Shown one piece after another: positions 9,506-17,734 of a stretch of 64,000 nt of DNA. Both the position numbers and the translations under genes were made by a program. The notes under the pieces are model-generated. The model was not told where the DNA came from, searched no databases, and saw only the letters and a list, made by a program, of their open reading frames with translations. Origin of the DNA: DASPSM01 sp963800135 (GTDB lineage: Bacteria; Planctomycetota; Planctomycetia; Planctomycetales; Planctomycetaceae); contig CAWCZR010000004.1 in assembly GCA_963800135.1 (NCBI GenBank), positions 1,178,001-1,242,000 on the forward strand, given 5' to 3'. Every line of letters starts with the position of its first letter. Position 1 is the stretch's first letter.

Positions 9506-9582
9506 GCCCGAGGCGGACTTCCCTCGGGCTTGACCAACGCGCCGGCCCCGAGCGGAAACCACCGTTCGGGGCCGGTTTTTTT
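9506..9582 (+). terminator. Two tandem Rho-independent terminators
   Basis: Stem one pairs 9506-9513 with 9522-9529 (GCCCGAGG with CCTCGGGC). Stem two pairs 9542-9554 with 9563-9575 and is followed by eight T residues to about 9582. Both stand right after the PQQ-propeller stop at 9495 and before the next gene in the same direction. Confidence 0.8.
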
Positions 9583-9743
9583 GGTGCGGCGAGTTCTTCT
9601 GATTCCGATGTTGCCGGCCGTTGCCGGGGAATTGGTCTTCGCGCCGAGGAGAAAATCGGCGACAGAGCACCTGACGCCGCCCGGCGCGAGGGACCTTCCA
9701 TGGGCGGCGAGGGACGACGCGCTCCACGTCCGGCAGGTGCATC

Positions 9744-11250
9744 ATGTCCGCAGTCATGCGACGCGATCTGGAAGCCGACTTGGCGGCGGTCGAGACGCGG
9801 CTCGTTGACGAACCCGAGTCGACGGATCTGTTGTCCGCGCGGGCCCGCCTGTTGTTCGAGCTGGGCCGCGTCGACGAAGCCAAAGCTCAGTTTCTTGTCA
9901 TCCTGCGACACGATGGCCGTCACTTCTCAACGCTCAACAACTTCGGCGTGCTGCTGCATCGGACGGGAGCAACCGAGGCGGCCAGTCGAGCCTATCGGGC
10001 GGCCATCACGTTCGAGCCGCGCAATCCGATCGGCCACACGAACTTTGCCGACCTGCTGGTGCAAGTCGGCGACTTGCCGACGGCGCGAACGCACTACGAG
10101 CGCGGCGCTCCGGAGCGATCCACAGTTTCGCTCGGCCCACCGGGGGCTCGCGGTCGTTTTTGCAGCCCTTGGCGATGCCGAGCAGTCCCGCCGGCATCAG
10201 GCGCGGCAATACGCGGGGCAACCACTCGAATGTTTTTCCTATTTGGGAACGTCCGAGCCGATCCCGATTCTTGTGCTGATGTCGGCGGGAATCGGCAACC
10301 TGCCTTGGCTCGAACTCGTCGACAACCGCGTTTTCGCAATCACCACCCTAGCCACGGAGTTCTTTGACCCGTCGCAGCCGCTGCCGCCGCACCGGTTGAT
10401 CCTGAACGCGATTGGCGACGCCGATGGCTGCCCCGCAGCGCTCCGCGCGGCCACGACGCTGCTCGCAAAGACGACCGCGCCGGTCATTAACCCGCCCAGC
10501 GCCGTGTCGGCGAGCGGACGCGTCGCCAATGCCGAACGATTCCGCCAGCTTCCGCGCGTCGTTTGGCCGCAGACCGTCGCCGTCACACGTCCGCTGCTGA
10601 CCGAGTCCGAGGGCGCCGCCGAGCTCTTGCAACAAGGCCTGTCTTTCCCCTTATTGCTCCGCAGCGCGGGTTTTCATATGGGTCAGCATTTCGCTCGCGT
10701 CGACACGCCCGACGCGCTCGCCACTGCAGCCGCCGCGCTGCCCGGGGACGAACTGCTTGCGATCGAATACCTCGATGCCCGCGGCGCCGACGGCAAAGCG
10801 CGCAAATATCGCGTGATGTCGATTGATGGCCATCTCTATCCACTGCACCTGGCCATCTCGGACAACTGGAAGGTGCACTACTTCAGCGCCGAGATGTCGC
10901 AAAATCCACAGCACCAGGCCGAGGAGGCGGCCTTCCTCGACGACATGCCCGGCGTATTGGGTGCAAGGCGACTGCAAACGCTCAAGCAGATTGCCCTCGC
11001 GCTGGACCTCGATTACGCGGGCATCGATTTCGGATTGAGCCGCTCGGGTGAGCTCTTGCTGTTCGAGGCCAACGCGACGATGCTCATCCAGCGGCCCGAA
11101 GTGGATCCGCAGCGGGACTATCGCCGACCCGCTATCGAGCGGGCACTGGCCGCCGCTCGGAAAATGGTGAGCGACCGCGCCGTCTGCTCACGCGAATCAC
11201 GCTTTTCGGCGGATGCACGCTGCTCGATCGATGCCCGCCGCGCCGCATAA
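9744..11250 (+). CDS. TPR / ATP-grasp-like protein (one frame break)
   Basis: About 501 aa once one surplus G near 10104 is removed. The N-terminal part (to about residue 150) has tetratricopeptide repeats, for example LNNFGVLLHRTGATEAASRA and HTNFADLLVQVGDLPTARTH. The C-terminal half resembles ATP-grasp ligases: a Lys/Arg region in KARKYRVMSIDG and the metal-binding end GELLLFEANATMLIQ. Such ligases join a carboxylate to an amine or thiol. The frame break falls exactly in a TPR helix (YERALRSDP when corrected). The fusion suggests a ligase scaffolded on other proteins; substrate is unknown. Confidence 0.72.
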
Positions 11251-11275
11251 TCGGGCCTCGTTCCCGGTCGTAAAG

Positions 11276-11349
<74 letters not shown>

Positions 11350-11406
11350 TACTACTGTAAATCAAGTGCTTTTATGGGCATTTGCCTCCGGTGCCCTGAG
11401 TCGTTT

Positions 11407-11487
11407 GACAACCAATGTGACAACCGCTACCCTTGAGCCGTACAAAAGCGACAACCGGGCCGTTACACCCGGTTGTCTGCGACAACC
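11407..11487. promoter_or_regulatory. Cluster of GACAACC sites upstream of int
   Basis: GACAACC occurs at 11407-11413, 11419-11425, 11450-11456 and 11481-11487, and inverted at 11471-11477. The 11471 and 11481 copies face each other. The same heptamer forms an inverted pair near the right end (30680-30696) and a direct pair at 14794-14813. The position next to int and att fits arm-type integrase sites, or an operator for int. Confidence 0.55.
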
Positions 11488-11511
11488 AACGCTTTTACCG
11501 GAGGTTGCCAC

Positions 11512-12720
11512 ATGGCCGAGTCTAGCACGTCCACTCGCGCTCGAAAATCGCCTCGACCCGCGAAACCCTACGCCGGTTTCCCTCTCACGCCCCACCCGTC
11601 CGGACGATGGTGCAAGAAAATCCGGGGCAAGCTCCACTATTTCGGCAAAATCGCTGAGCCCGACGCCGCGCTCGAGCGATTCAACCGAGAGTGGTCATTC
11701 CTCAAAGACGGTCGGACCCCTCCGCCAATCGATACCGGCGACGGCTGCACGGTTCGCCTGCTCTGCAATTCTTTTTTGACCAGCAAGCGAGCAAAGGTTG
11801 ATTCAGGCGAGCTTTCGCGCCGGTCATTCCAGGACTACTTCAACACGTGTGCGATTCTCATCGACCGGCTTGGGCGCGACAGACGCATTGACGATTTGCG
11901 GCCCGACGATTTCCACGCGTTGCGCAAGTCGCTGGCAAAGACCCGCGGCTTGGTCACACTCAAGAACGAAATCAACCGTTGCCGCGTTGTGCTCAAGTAT
12001 GCCTCCGACGAGCGGCTGATAGATCGGCCCGTCCACTTCGGACAATCCTTTGACCGTCCGACCGCTAAGGCGTTGCGTACGTGTCGCAACGAAGGCGGCC
12101 GCAGGATGTTCGACGTCAATGAGGCGACCCGGATCCTCGCGGCCGGCGACGTGCAACTGCGGGCAATGACGTTGCTCGGTCTCAACTGCGGGTTCGGCAA
12201 TTCCGACGTCGCCACGCTTCCGCAGAGCGCCTTGGACCTGGACGGTGGATGGGTTGATTTTCCGCGACCGAAGACGGGGATTCACCGGCGCGTGCCATTG
12301 TGGCCGGAAACCGTCGAGGCTCTTCGCCTGGCGATTGCCCAGCGGCCCGAACCCAAAGATCCGGCGGACGCCGGGCTTGTGTTCCTGACTAAGCAACGTC
12401 TCGCTTGGGTACGCGTACAGTCCAGGCGGAAGAATGCTGGCCCAGACGCGATCGTGCATCTCGACTCGCTGTCCCAGCGGTTCCGCAAGCTGCTCAATGG
12501 GCTGGGCATCAACTCGCACCGGAATTTTTACACGCTACGGCACAATTTCGAGACGATTGCTGGCGAGTCGAAAGATCAAGTTGCCGTCGACAGCATCATG
12601 GGACACGTCGACCCGTCGATGGGTGCCCAGTACCGCGAGAACATCAGCGACGCGCGACTATTGGCCGTCGTCAACGTCGTTCGCGGCTGGATCTTCCCGG
12701 TCGAAATGGTGACAGGGTAA
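11512..12720 (+). CDS. Tyrosine-recombinase integrase with atypical catalytic boxes
   Basis: Site-specific integrase of 402 aa beside attL. A basic N-terminal arm is followed by a SAM-like core-binding domain (about 80-190) and a catalytic domain (about 215-400). The ribosome site GGAGG precedes ATG 11512. The beta-strand Lys (FPRPKTG, near 254), second Arg (TLRHNF, near 343), GH (near 364) and nucleophile Tyr (AQYREN, near 374) are visible. The usual first-box Arg (TGxR) is replaced by NCGFGNSD near 225-232, and the HxxR His by Tyr. I recall planctomycete integrases with this form, so it is probably an active sub-family. Confidence 0.88.
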   Translation: MAESSTSTRARKSPRPAKPYAGFPLTPHPSGRWCKKIRGKLHYFGKIAEPDAALERFNREWSFLKDGRTPPPIDTGDGCTVRLLCNSFLTSKRAKVDSGELSRRSFQDYFNTCAILIDRLGRDRRIDDLRPDDFHALRKSLAKTRGLVTLKNEINRCRVVLKYASDERLIDRPVHFGQSFDRPTAKALRTCRNEGGRRMFDVNEATRILAAGDVQLRAMTLLGLNCGFGNSDVATLPQSALDLDGGWVDFPRPKTGIHRRVPLWPETVEALRLAIAQRPEPKDPADAGLVFLTKQRLAWVRVQSRRKNAGPDAIVHLDSLSQRFRKLLNGLGINSHRNFYTLRHNFETIAGESKDQVAVDSIMGHVDPSMGAQYRENISDARLLAVVNVVRGWIFPVEMVTG

Positions 12721-12845
12721 AATCATCACGGGTTGTCGCTCCGCCGAGTAGCTACGGCGAGCGGCCGAAGCGGTACCCGGCGTGTGGATGCGTTCTACCT
12801 TTCCGCATCCCGCCGGGAACCGGCCCCGCAAGAGAAAGGTGAAAC

Positions 12846-13442
12846 ATGGCCGGCAAAGCCCGCAAGCGGCCACCACTGATTACCGGCCTCGGCGACAAAT
12901 TCCGCGACGTGAGCCTGAGCGACAGCGGCAGTGGCAGCGACACACCGAGAATTGCGGTGTCGATCGCCGATAGCTGTAGTGGCGCCGACAATGGCAGCTT
13001 GAGCGCTTCTGTCAGCCTGAGAGATTCGTCTCGCGGCATCGACCCGAACGACGTTCGCGATTACGCAAGCGCCGCAATCGCATTCTATGCGAAGGAAACC
13101 GACGCGTCCGGCGGCGACACGGGAGGGAAACCGGCGCCGAAACCCGAGGGCGATCGAACGGCGTACCGTCCGGCAAAGGAGTTTGTCGGATTGCACCGAA
13201 TGGACACCCACACGAAGCTGGTGCGATTTCTCAAAGATCGTCCGGAAATCAGGACCTTCAAGCCCGCGAAGAACCGACTCACCGTCCACGCCGGCGACTG
13301 GCACGCGTACTGGTCAAAGCAAAGCGATGCTGATTTCGCGGCGATGGACACCGATGCCATCAATGCTGTCGGAAAAGAGCAGCGACAAGCGGAGATTCGC
13401 GAACGGAAAAAACGGGTCGGAGAACCGCGGCGCAAGCGGTAG
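12846..13442 (+). CDS. Island hypothetical protein
   Basis: A 198-aa soluble protein that I do not recognise. The N-terminal third has a Ser/Gly/Asp-rich stretch (LSDSGSGSD, then SCSGADNGSLSASVSLRDSS), the middle is Pro/Gly/Lys linker, and the C-terminal 90 residues are basic and helical with a Lys/Arg-rich end. The helical block (TKLVRFLKDRPEIRTFKPAK then RLTVHAGDWHAYW) could be a small DNA-binding unit. It follows int by 125 bp, in the same direction, and is followed by a clear terminator at 13480. A role in recombination control is only a guess from position. Confidence 0.6.
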   Translation: MAGKARKRPPLITGLGDKFRDVSLSDSGSGSDTPRIAVSIADSCSGADNGSLSASVSLRDSSRGIDPNDVRDYASAAIAFYAKETDASGGDTGGKPAPKPEGDRTAYRPAKEFVGLHRMDTHTKLVRFLKDRPEIRTFKPAKNRLTVHAGDWHAYWSKQSDADFAAMDTDAINAVGKEQRQAEIRERKKRVGEPRRKR

Positions 13443-13479
13443 TTTACTTTCGCGGTTACTATCATTTTTCGAGAGCTGA

Positions 13480-13502
13480 CCCCCGATTTTCTCGGGGGTT
13501 TT
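13480..13502 (+). terminator. Rho-independent terminator
   Basis: A 7-bp stem CCCCCGA (13480-13486) and TCGGGGG (13492-13498) with a 5-base loop, then TTTT and a T-rich tail. It ends the int-hypothetical transcript. Confidence 0.82.
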
Positions 13503-13569
13503 CGCTTTTCTGGAGCTGTTCTACTTTCACTCCATGCGCGCAGAGGCGGGTTGTCTGATAATTCGTCGC

Positions 13570-13713
13570 ATGACGGCAACACGCACCAAGCCCCCCAGCA
13601 AGAGAATGCGGGCAGCACGTCAATTGCTCGAAGCTGTTGAGCGTATGATCGCCGCTGCCGAGGATGCCAAACGAGCCCGTGAACGGCTGAAACGGGAGCC
13701 GTTATGCAAGTGA
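13570..13713 (+). CDS. Small basic ORF coupled to the excisionase-like gene
   Basis: A 47-aa ORF starting ATG ACG GCA and ending TGA at 13711-13713. It is very basic and helical (RAARQLLEAVERMIAAAEDA). Its end overlaps the start of the next gene by 10 nt (ATG 13704), the usual sign of coupled translation. No family is recognised. Confidence 0.45.
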   Translation: MTATRTKPPSKRMRAARQLLEAVERMIAAAEDAKRARERLKREPLCK

Positions 13714-13955
13714 GCTGGCTCACCCCACCGGACATCGGCAAGCGGCTTCGCGTAAAAGCGGAAAAGGTGTTGGCGTGGATTCGCTGCGGCGAGCTGGTCG
13801 CGGTCAATCTGGCTGAACGACGCGGCGGCCGCCCGCGCTGGCGCGTCTCCTCTGCAGCTCTCGACGATTTCTTGGCGGCCCGTGCGAACAGGGCGCCAAT
13901 AAAAGCCGCCCGGCGTCGGCGACGCACTCTCCATGTGCATGAGTTTTTCGCGTGA
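13704..13955 (+). CDS. Excisionase-like helix-turn-helix protein
   Basis: An 83-aa protein with a MerR/excisionase-type winged helix: WLTPPDIGKRLRVKAEKVLA then WIRCGELVAVNLAERRGGRP and RWRVSSAALDDFLAAR. In this family the first helix pair reads DNA and the RGGRPRWR wing contacts the minor groove. The tail is Arg-rich. Location near an integrase suggests a recombination directionality factor. It overlaps its upstream neighbour by 10 nt and its downstream neighbour by 4 nt. Confidence 0.8.
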   Translation: MQVSWLTPPDIGKRLRVKAEKVLAWIRCGELVAVNLAERRGGRPRWRVSSAALDDFLAARANRAPIKAARRRRRTLHVHEFFA

Positions 13956-14242
13956 CGACAACCACCCGTCGCACCTGTCCGCGTTGCGGCTCCGCCGATC
14001 TTAGTGCCGACCGACGCCGGAATTGCGGATGGTTGCGCGTGACGAATGCGGCTGGCCACGCGTGCGGTCGCGGTTCGAGATCGCTCGACCGAGGGCGACT
14101 GAGCAAATTTTGCCCCCGCGAAAGTGTCGTCCGGGATTCACGACCCGGCGCGGGGCCTTGGCCTGTTTGTACGCGGGCCAATAGTGCAATTCCTCTGGAC
14201 CACGCACTCAGAGGATGGTTATGCACGAGGCGGGCGTGGTGA
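13952..14242 (+). CDS. Possible zinc-ribbon protein
   Basis: Starts at GTG 13952, overlapping the previous stop as GTGA. Residues 9-14 hold CPRCGS, a zinc-knuckle half, with later Cys residues in NCGWL and HACGRG. Only the N-terminal 40 residues look like a protein domain; the remainder is low-information high-GC sequence and may be out of frame. The tight coupling is the main support for it. Confidence 0.35.
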   Translation: MTTTTRRTCPRCGSADLSADRRRNCGWLRVTNAAGHACGRGSRSLDRGRLSKFCPRESVVRDSRPGAGPWPVCTRANSAIPLDHALRGWLCTRRAW

Positions 14243-14904
14243 GTTTGGCCACCTGCGAATGGGGAAGTTCCACGGCAGGTTCAGGGAGGGCGGCGTAGGG
14301 CCGCGGTGTGGAAAGTGCCATCAAGAGAACGAAACGCCACGGGCAGACGTTCCGAACGGGGATCAGGCCCCGCGCGTCTGAGCTATCAACCTACACGCGG
14401 CTCCGTCCGGGTAATAAATTTCTTGGCTTCCAAGGTGCCGGTGAGCCTTAAGGTCACCGGGCACGGGGGACTCGGCTAAAAGACCGGGGACTCGGAGGAA
14501 CAGGGGATTACTTGGAAGGGAGAGCGGAAGGGGCAGCGACCCAGACGGGACCGGTCTTGAGACAGGGAGCGGAAGTTGCGGTTTTTCGACTAGTCGCACG
14601 CGGCGCTTCGGGCCGCGAGACGGGCCGGGGAGTTGCTTTCGGAAAGCGTTCATCACGGCGGCGACCGAAACTATCAGGACCCTTCGACAAGCTGCCCGTT
14701 AAACAGCCAAATTCGAAGGTGCCTGCAACGGACTTGGAATACGTTTCGTGAATAACGCAACATGATTGATTAGACCGATTTACACGGATCATGGGTTGTC
14801 AACGGGGGTTGTCAGTCGGCTTTGTACACCGGCATTGCCCCGCACGGTTTACCCGACGGACCGCACGTCGATCCTTGCCTGAGAATTTAGAGTCGTTGTG
14901 GGTT
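14243..14904. other. Stretch without a supported gene
   Basis: No convincing ORF on either strand. A perfect 7-bp hairpin with a palindromic loop lies at 14438-14460 (CCGGTGA with TCACCGG, loop GCCTTAAGG). A run of GGGGACTCGG-like words follows at 14465-14505. Two GGTTGTC words stand at 14794-14813, matching the att-proximal motif. It could hold a structured RNA or the scar of an older insertion, but nothing decides this. Confidence 0.4.
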
Positions 14905-15414
14905 ATGGCGAAGAAGAAACCACACGCCGGTGCGGCCTATCGCGAGAAGGGGACTGAGCGCGTCCAGGCGATTGGCGTGGTGGAGGAAAAATCTATCCTC
15001 ACGTGCCTGCGGATGGGCGGCTCGCGGGCGGACGCCATGAAGCAGATCGGCCGCACTGGCTCGGCAGCCGACTTGATGCTGCTGGGACAAACGGCGAAGC
15101 GACACGCCGAATTTAAGGCGCGGCTCGAGCAGGCCGAAGCGGAGGGCAAGCATCATCACCTGAAAAGGATTCACGAAGGCGATCCGCAGTGGCGGGCGTC
15201 GGCTTGGATGCTCGAGCAAGTGGTGGCGGGAGTTGCGCGCCGCACGCCTGAAAGTTACACGCGGGACCAGGTCGTCATGCTGGTGATGTCGCTCTCACAA
15301 ATCATCAACAACGTCGTGAAGAGCAGCGCGTTGCGGCACGAGATCGCTACGCGGGCCTCCGACCTCTTGGCCGGGATGGGAATGAGGCCGAGCGGAAGCG
15401 ACAGTGTGCAATAG
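14905..15414 (+). CDS. Terminase-small-subunit-like helix-turn-helix protein
   Basis: A 169-aa protein beginning MAKKKPHAGAAYREKGTERV. A helix-turn-helix follows (SILTCLRMGGSRADAMKQIG). A long charged helix comes next (KRHAEFKARLEQAEAEGKHH), then a GDPQWRASAWMLE segment like that seen in small terminase subunits, where it precedes an oligomerization helix. No large terminase, portal or capsid gene is present, so a packaging role on this element is unlikely unless a helper supplies them. A general DNA-binding role is the alternative. Confidence 0.45.
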   Translation: MAKKKPHAGAAYREKGTERVQAIGVVEEKSILTCLRMGGSRADAMKQIGRTGSAADLMLLGQTAKRHAEFKARLEQAEAEGKHHHLKRIHEGDPQWRASAWMLEQVVAGVARRTPESYTRDQVVMLVMSLSQIINNVVKSSALRHEIATRASDLLAGMGMRPSGSDSVQ

Positions 15415-15694
15415 GGGACCTAACGGCTCCGCGGCCGTGCGCTGGCTGGGCTGGTTAAAGTTGCCCTGGGCTGACGGTCTGGCGTATGCTGGCATCCGTA
15501 TCCATCTCGGGAGTTATGGGCCATGATTCAATTTGAACGCCCCGGTGATAGTCCAGGCATATCGAGGCGACGCGGGCAAATGCGGTCGCGATATCCATGC
15601 GCGAATTCACGTCGCGGGGCAGCTTTTTCGGTTGGTGTTTGGTCATAATTGAAGTCTTGCGTCGGATCGAGCACCCGTCAACTTGGGGCATCTA

Positions 15695-15861
15695 ATGGGC
15701 GACTCCATTCAATTGATTTTTCTCGGCTTCATCGGCCTTATCCTCCTCTATTTTCTCGTGAGCGTGGTGAGGGCAAACAAGGTGGGGAAAACCAGCCTTA
15801 ACTTTCAGGATGAGGCGCGGCAACGCGCGGAAAAGCTGCTCGCATCGGTCGCTGAGACAAA
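15695..15861 (+). pseudogene. Truncated membrane protein fused to an IS21 scar
   Basis: From ATG 15695 the frame encodes one strong membrane helix (IQLIFLGFIGLILLYFLVSV) and then about 15 polar residues. From 15815 to 15861 the DNA matches the 3' end of the istA gene at 29798-29842, with a 2-bp insertion. What follows in this frame is antisense to a decayed DUF5131 gene. So the original gene is cut short after about 40 codons. Confidence 0.45.
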
Positions 15862-15869
15862 GAGCATCG

Positions 15870-16316
15870 CCTTTCGGGCCAAAGGCGAGGCAACCGGGTG
15901 CGAATCTCTAGCAGGCATTTCGTCGGGGGTCTTGCCACGAAGCAATCGACCGGCTTTCGCCTGCTGCACGCCACCCCACTGCTTGAAGAAGAACGGCACT
16001 CGAGCCGCTTAACGCTGCCGCTTGATGTCGAGAACCCACTCTTCTCTCATCGGCCGCGCATCATGACGCTTTCACCTCCGACGATTACCCAGTCGATTCC
16101 GTTGAGGTTGAGCTCCCCGCGGTAAAAGGCTCGACCGACAGGAAACGGACGGCAGCCAGAGCCTCTCGCAATTCGTCGATTCGAGGCAAGCCGTACTTGC
16201 GATCCTCGACGCTGATGCCCCACCAGATGTTCTTTGTTGTACTTCTGCTGGGCGTTGATGATGATGCTCGCCCAGGTCAGAAAATACTTCGTTACGATCG
16301 CGGGATTTGAAGTCAT
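15870..16316 (-). pseudogene. Decayed DUF5131 (phage Gp37-like) gene
   Basis: Read on the minus strand, pieces of one protein appear in different frames: NIWWGISVEDRKYGLPRIDE near 16225-16165, then RFLSVEP, GELNLNGIDWVIVGGES near 16115-16065, EEWVLDIKRQR, and VPFFFKQWGGVQQ near 16000-15960. This order is that of the DUF5131 family, common in phages and mobile elements. There are at least two frame breaks and an in-frame stop, and the N-terminal part, which holds the family's Cys cluster, is missing. The 3' end abuts the IS21 scar. Unlike the core-gene breaks, loss of a whole domain here indicates real decay. Confidence 0.6.
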
Positions 16317-16430
16317 CGCCGTCGGTCGGAGTTTTTCGGGCGGTCACCCGAGGCTGCTGCCCGATAAATGGAGGCCAGAGGCAGTATTGAAAGCGGTGAT
16401 CGTCGGAGGGAGGTGGTGAGGGTGGGCTGC
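16312..16430. repeat. 119-bp island repeat, copy 1
   Basis: The segment starts GTCATCGCCGTCGGTCGG and ends GAGGGTGGGCTGC. It matches 17321-17439 at the same total length: both halves are well conserved while the centre differs. Each copy precedes a T-arm-linked ORF by 60-70 bp. Confidence 0.75.
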
Positions 16431-16484
16431 TTTCATCGTCGGAGACCGCTCGATTCTCAACACGCTCGATGCAGTCCTGGATTC

Positions 16485-16712
16485 GAGGACAGGGGACTTG
16501 AACCCCTGGCGGAATTCGACGCAAGCGCCAATTGCGTTTCGAGTTTCGCCGATTGCCAGGAAGGCCGCGCTGCACGGGCACTGCATTCTGGCGGTCCTAA
16601 TTGTCATTGTCTGGCGTCACTTGACCCTGGGCTGCAACGCGTGATTGCAGCGTGGGACGATCTGCCAGCAGCGATTCGCAGAGCGACGCTGGCGTTGATC
16701 GGATCGCAATAG
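16485..16712 (+). repeat. T-arm-linked short ORF, copy A
   Basis: The unit starts with a tRNA T-arm hairpin on the minus strand (16491-16507, stem AGGGG/CCCCT, loop TTCAAGT). It ends with a conserved 144-bp tail (16569-16712) that reads ALHSGGPNCHCLASLDPG then LQRVIAAWDDLPAAIRRATL on the plus strand, stopping at TAG 16710. Copy B keeps the same frame and peptide while DNA differs, so the tail is probably coding. The codon that starts it is unclear. The 5' acceptor half of a tRNA is absent. Confidence 0.6.
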
Positions 16713-16849
16713 AGCAACAGATCAGGAGGCAATTTTCGCGCGAGACGGAGGCTGGCTCGCAAACATTTGTCCAGGCTGGAGCAGGATGCAGGTTTAGCGA
16801 TGTGCGGAGCCGCATGCGCTTCTGTCTCAAGAATGACGACGGGGTCTAA

Positions 16850-17104
16850 TCACCTGGCTCCGTCCTTCAGCTGTCGCTTAAGTGACTCAACCAACTTGGG
16901 TGAGTGCAGCAATTCATGACTGTAGGGATCATGCCAGACAGTGAGTTCTTTGTCCGAAGGATGCATGAGCAATCCCTTCTCGGACTCGCTCCACTGCCAG
17001 CCCGCGTCAAGCAAATCGCGGATGGCGAGTTCAGTCTCTCGTCGTCGTTCTTCAGAGGCTTCGTCCGGAGTGTCGATTTCGGACTGGTCATCATCCATTG
17101 CCAT
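16850..17104 (-). CDS. Small acidic hypothetical protein
   Basis: An 84-aa protein with an acidic N-terminus (MAMDDDQSEIDTPDEASEER) and a compact C-terminal part (SEKGLLMHPSDKELTVWHDP). No family is recognised. It starts at ATG 17104 with GAGAAG seven bases upstream. It has normal codon use and is the only intact minus-strand gene in this part of the island, between T-arm units A and B. Similar small acidic proteins are often antagonists or immunity proteins, but nothing here shows that. Confidence 0.5.
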   Translation of the reverse strand: MAMDDDQSEIDTPDEASEERRRETELAIRDLLDAGWQWSESEKGLLMHPSDKELTVWHDPYSHELLHSPKLVESLKRQLKDGAR

Positions 17105-17320
17105 AGGCTTCTCGCATAACAGGGTGCGCCTTTCCAGAATGAAAGGCCAGTCGAAGCGTTAAGTCAAGGATTCAATTTGGAGCTCGACTGGTTTGCCTTT
17201 GCGCTCCGGCCGCGGCATCGGATTGGGATCGGCGCATAGTGGTCGCGGGCGTCGTCATTCTACGGGCATGAATTCCCCTGCTTGTTGCAATGTAAAGCTC
17301 AAAGGCGAGCCACTTGCTGA

Positions 17321-17439
17321 GTCATCGCCGTCGGTCGGGGTTTTTGGGGCGGTCACCCGAGGCTGCCGCCCAAAAACATCCGGCCCTAGGCGGGCGTTTG
17401 AACAGTCATCGCCGGAGGGAGGGGGCGAGGGTGGCCGGC
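17321..17439. repeat. 119-bp island repeat, copy 2
   Basis: Second copy of the 16312-16430 unit. It begins GTCATCGCCGTCGGTCGG and contains GGGCGGTCACCCGAGGCTGC. The internal inverted words GGGCGG/CCGCCC suggest a hairpin. It lies 63 bp before T-arm hairpin B. Confidence 0.75.
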
Positions 17440-17496
17440 TCTAATTGTCCCACGACATCCAAAAGAATTCTCTCGGTGCTGTTTGCCGTGTTTTGC

Positions 17497-17724
17497 CAGG
17501 CGGCGGGATTCGAACCCGCAACCTCTTCTGAAGCAACCGCAAACTGCGAATCCGGTTGCGTCGAACGCCAACACCGCTCTGCTGCACTGGCGCTGCATTC
17601 TGGCGGTTCTGATTGTCATTGCGTGGTGTCGCTTGACGCTGATCTGCAGCGCGTGATCGCGGCCTGGGACGGGTTGCCGGCGGCGATTCGGAAGGCCACG
17701 CTCGCGTTGATAGCGTCTCAATGA
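17497..17724 (+). repeat. T-arm-linked short ORF, copy B
   Basis: T-arm hairpin on the minus strand at 17503-17519 (stem GCGGG/CCCGC, loop TTCGAAT). Next come a perfect 7-bp hairpin (GCAACCG with CGGTTGC) and the conserved 144-bp tail at 17581-17724. The plus-strand peptide ends LQRVIAAWDGLPAAIRKATL then ALIASQ and TGA. Total layout and length equal copy A. The 3' acceptor strand here is GCCTGGC, unlike copies A and C, as if each unit came from a different tRNA gene. Confidence 0.6.
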
Positions 17725-17734
17725 ACGATCGGCT

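Noticed and set aside
14512..14751. A 79-codon frame in the gene-poor part of the island
   Set aside because: No ribosome site, no recognisable domain, and composition like random high-GC sequence.
14905..15414. Evidence for a prophage
   Set aside because: A single terminase-small-like protein without large terminase, portal, capsid or tail genes is not enough.
16485..17724. T-arm units as complete functional tRNA genes
   Set aside because: The T-arm is perfect but the 5' acceptor strand does not pair with the 3' strand in copies A and C, and only five of seven pairs form in copy B; no standard D-arm is present.
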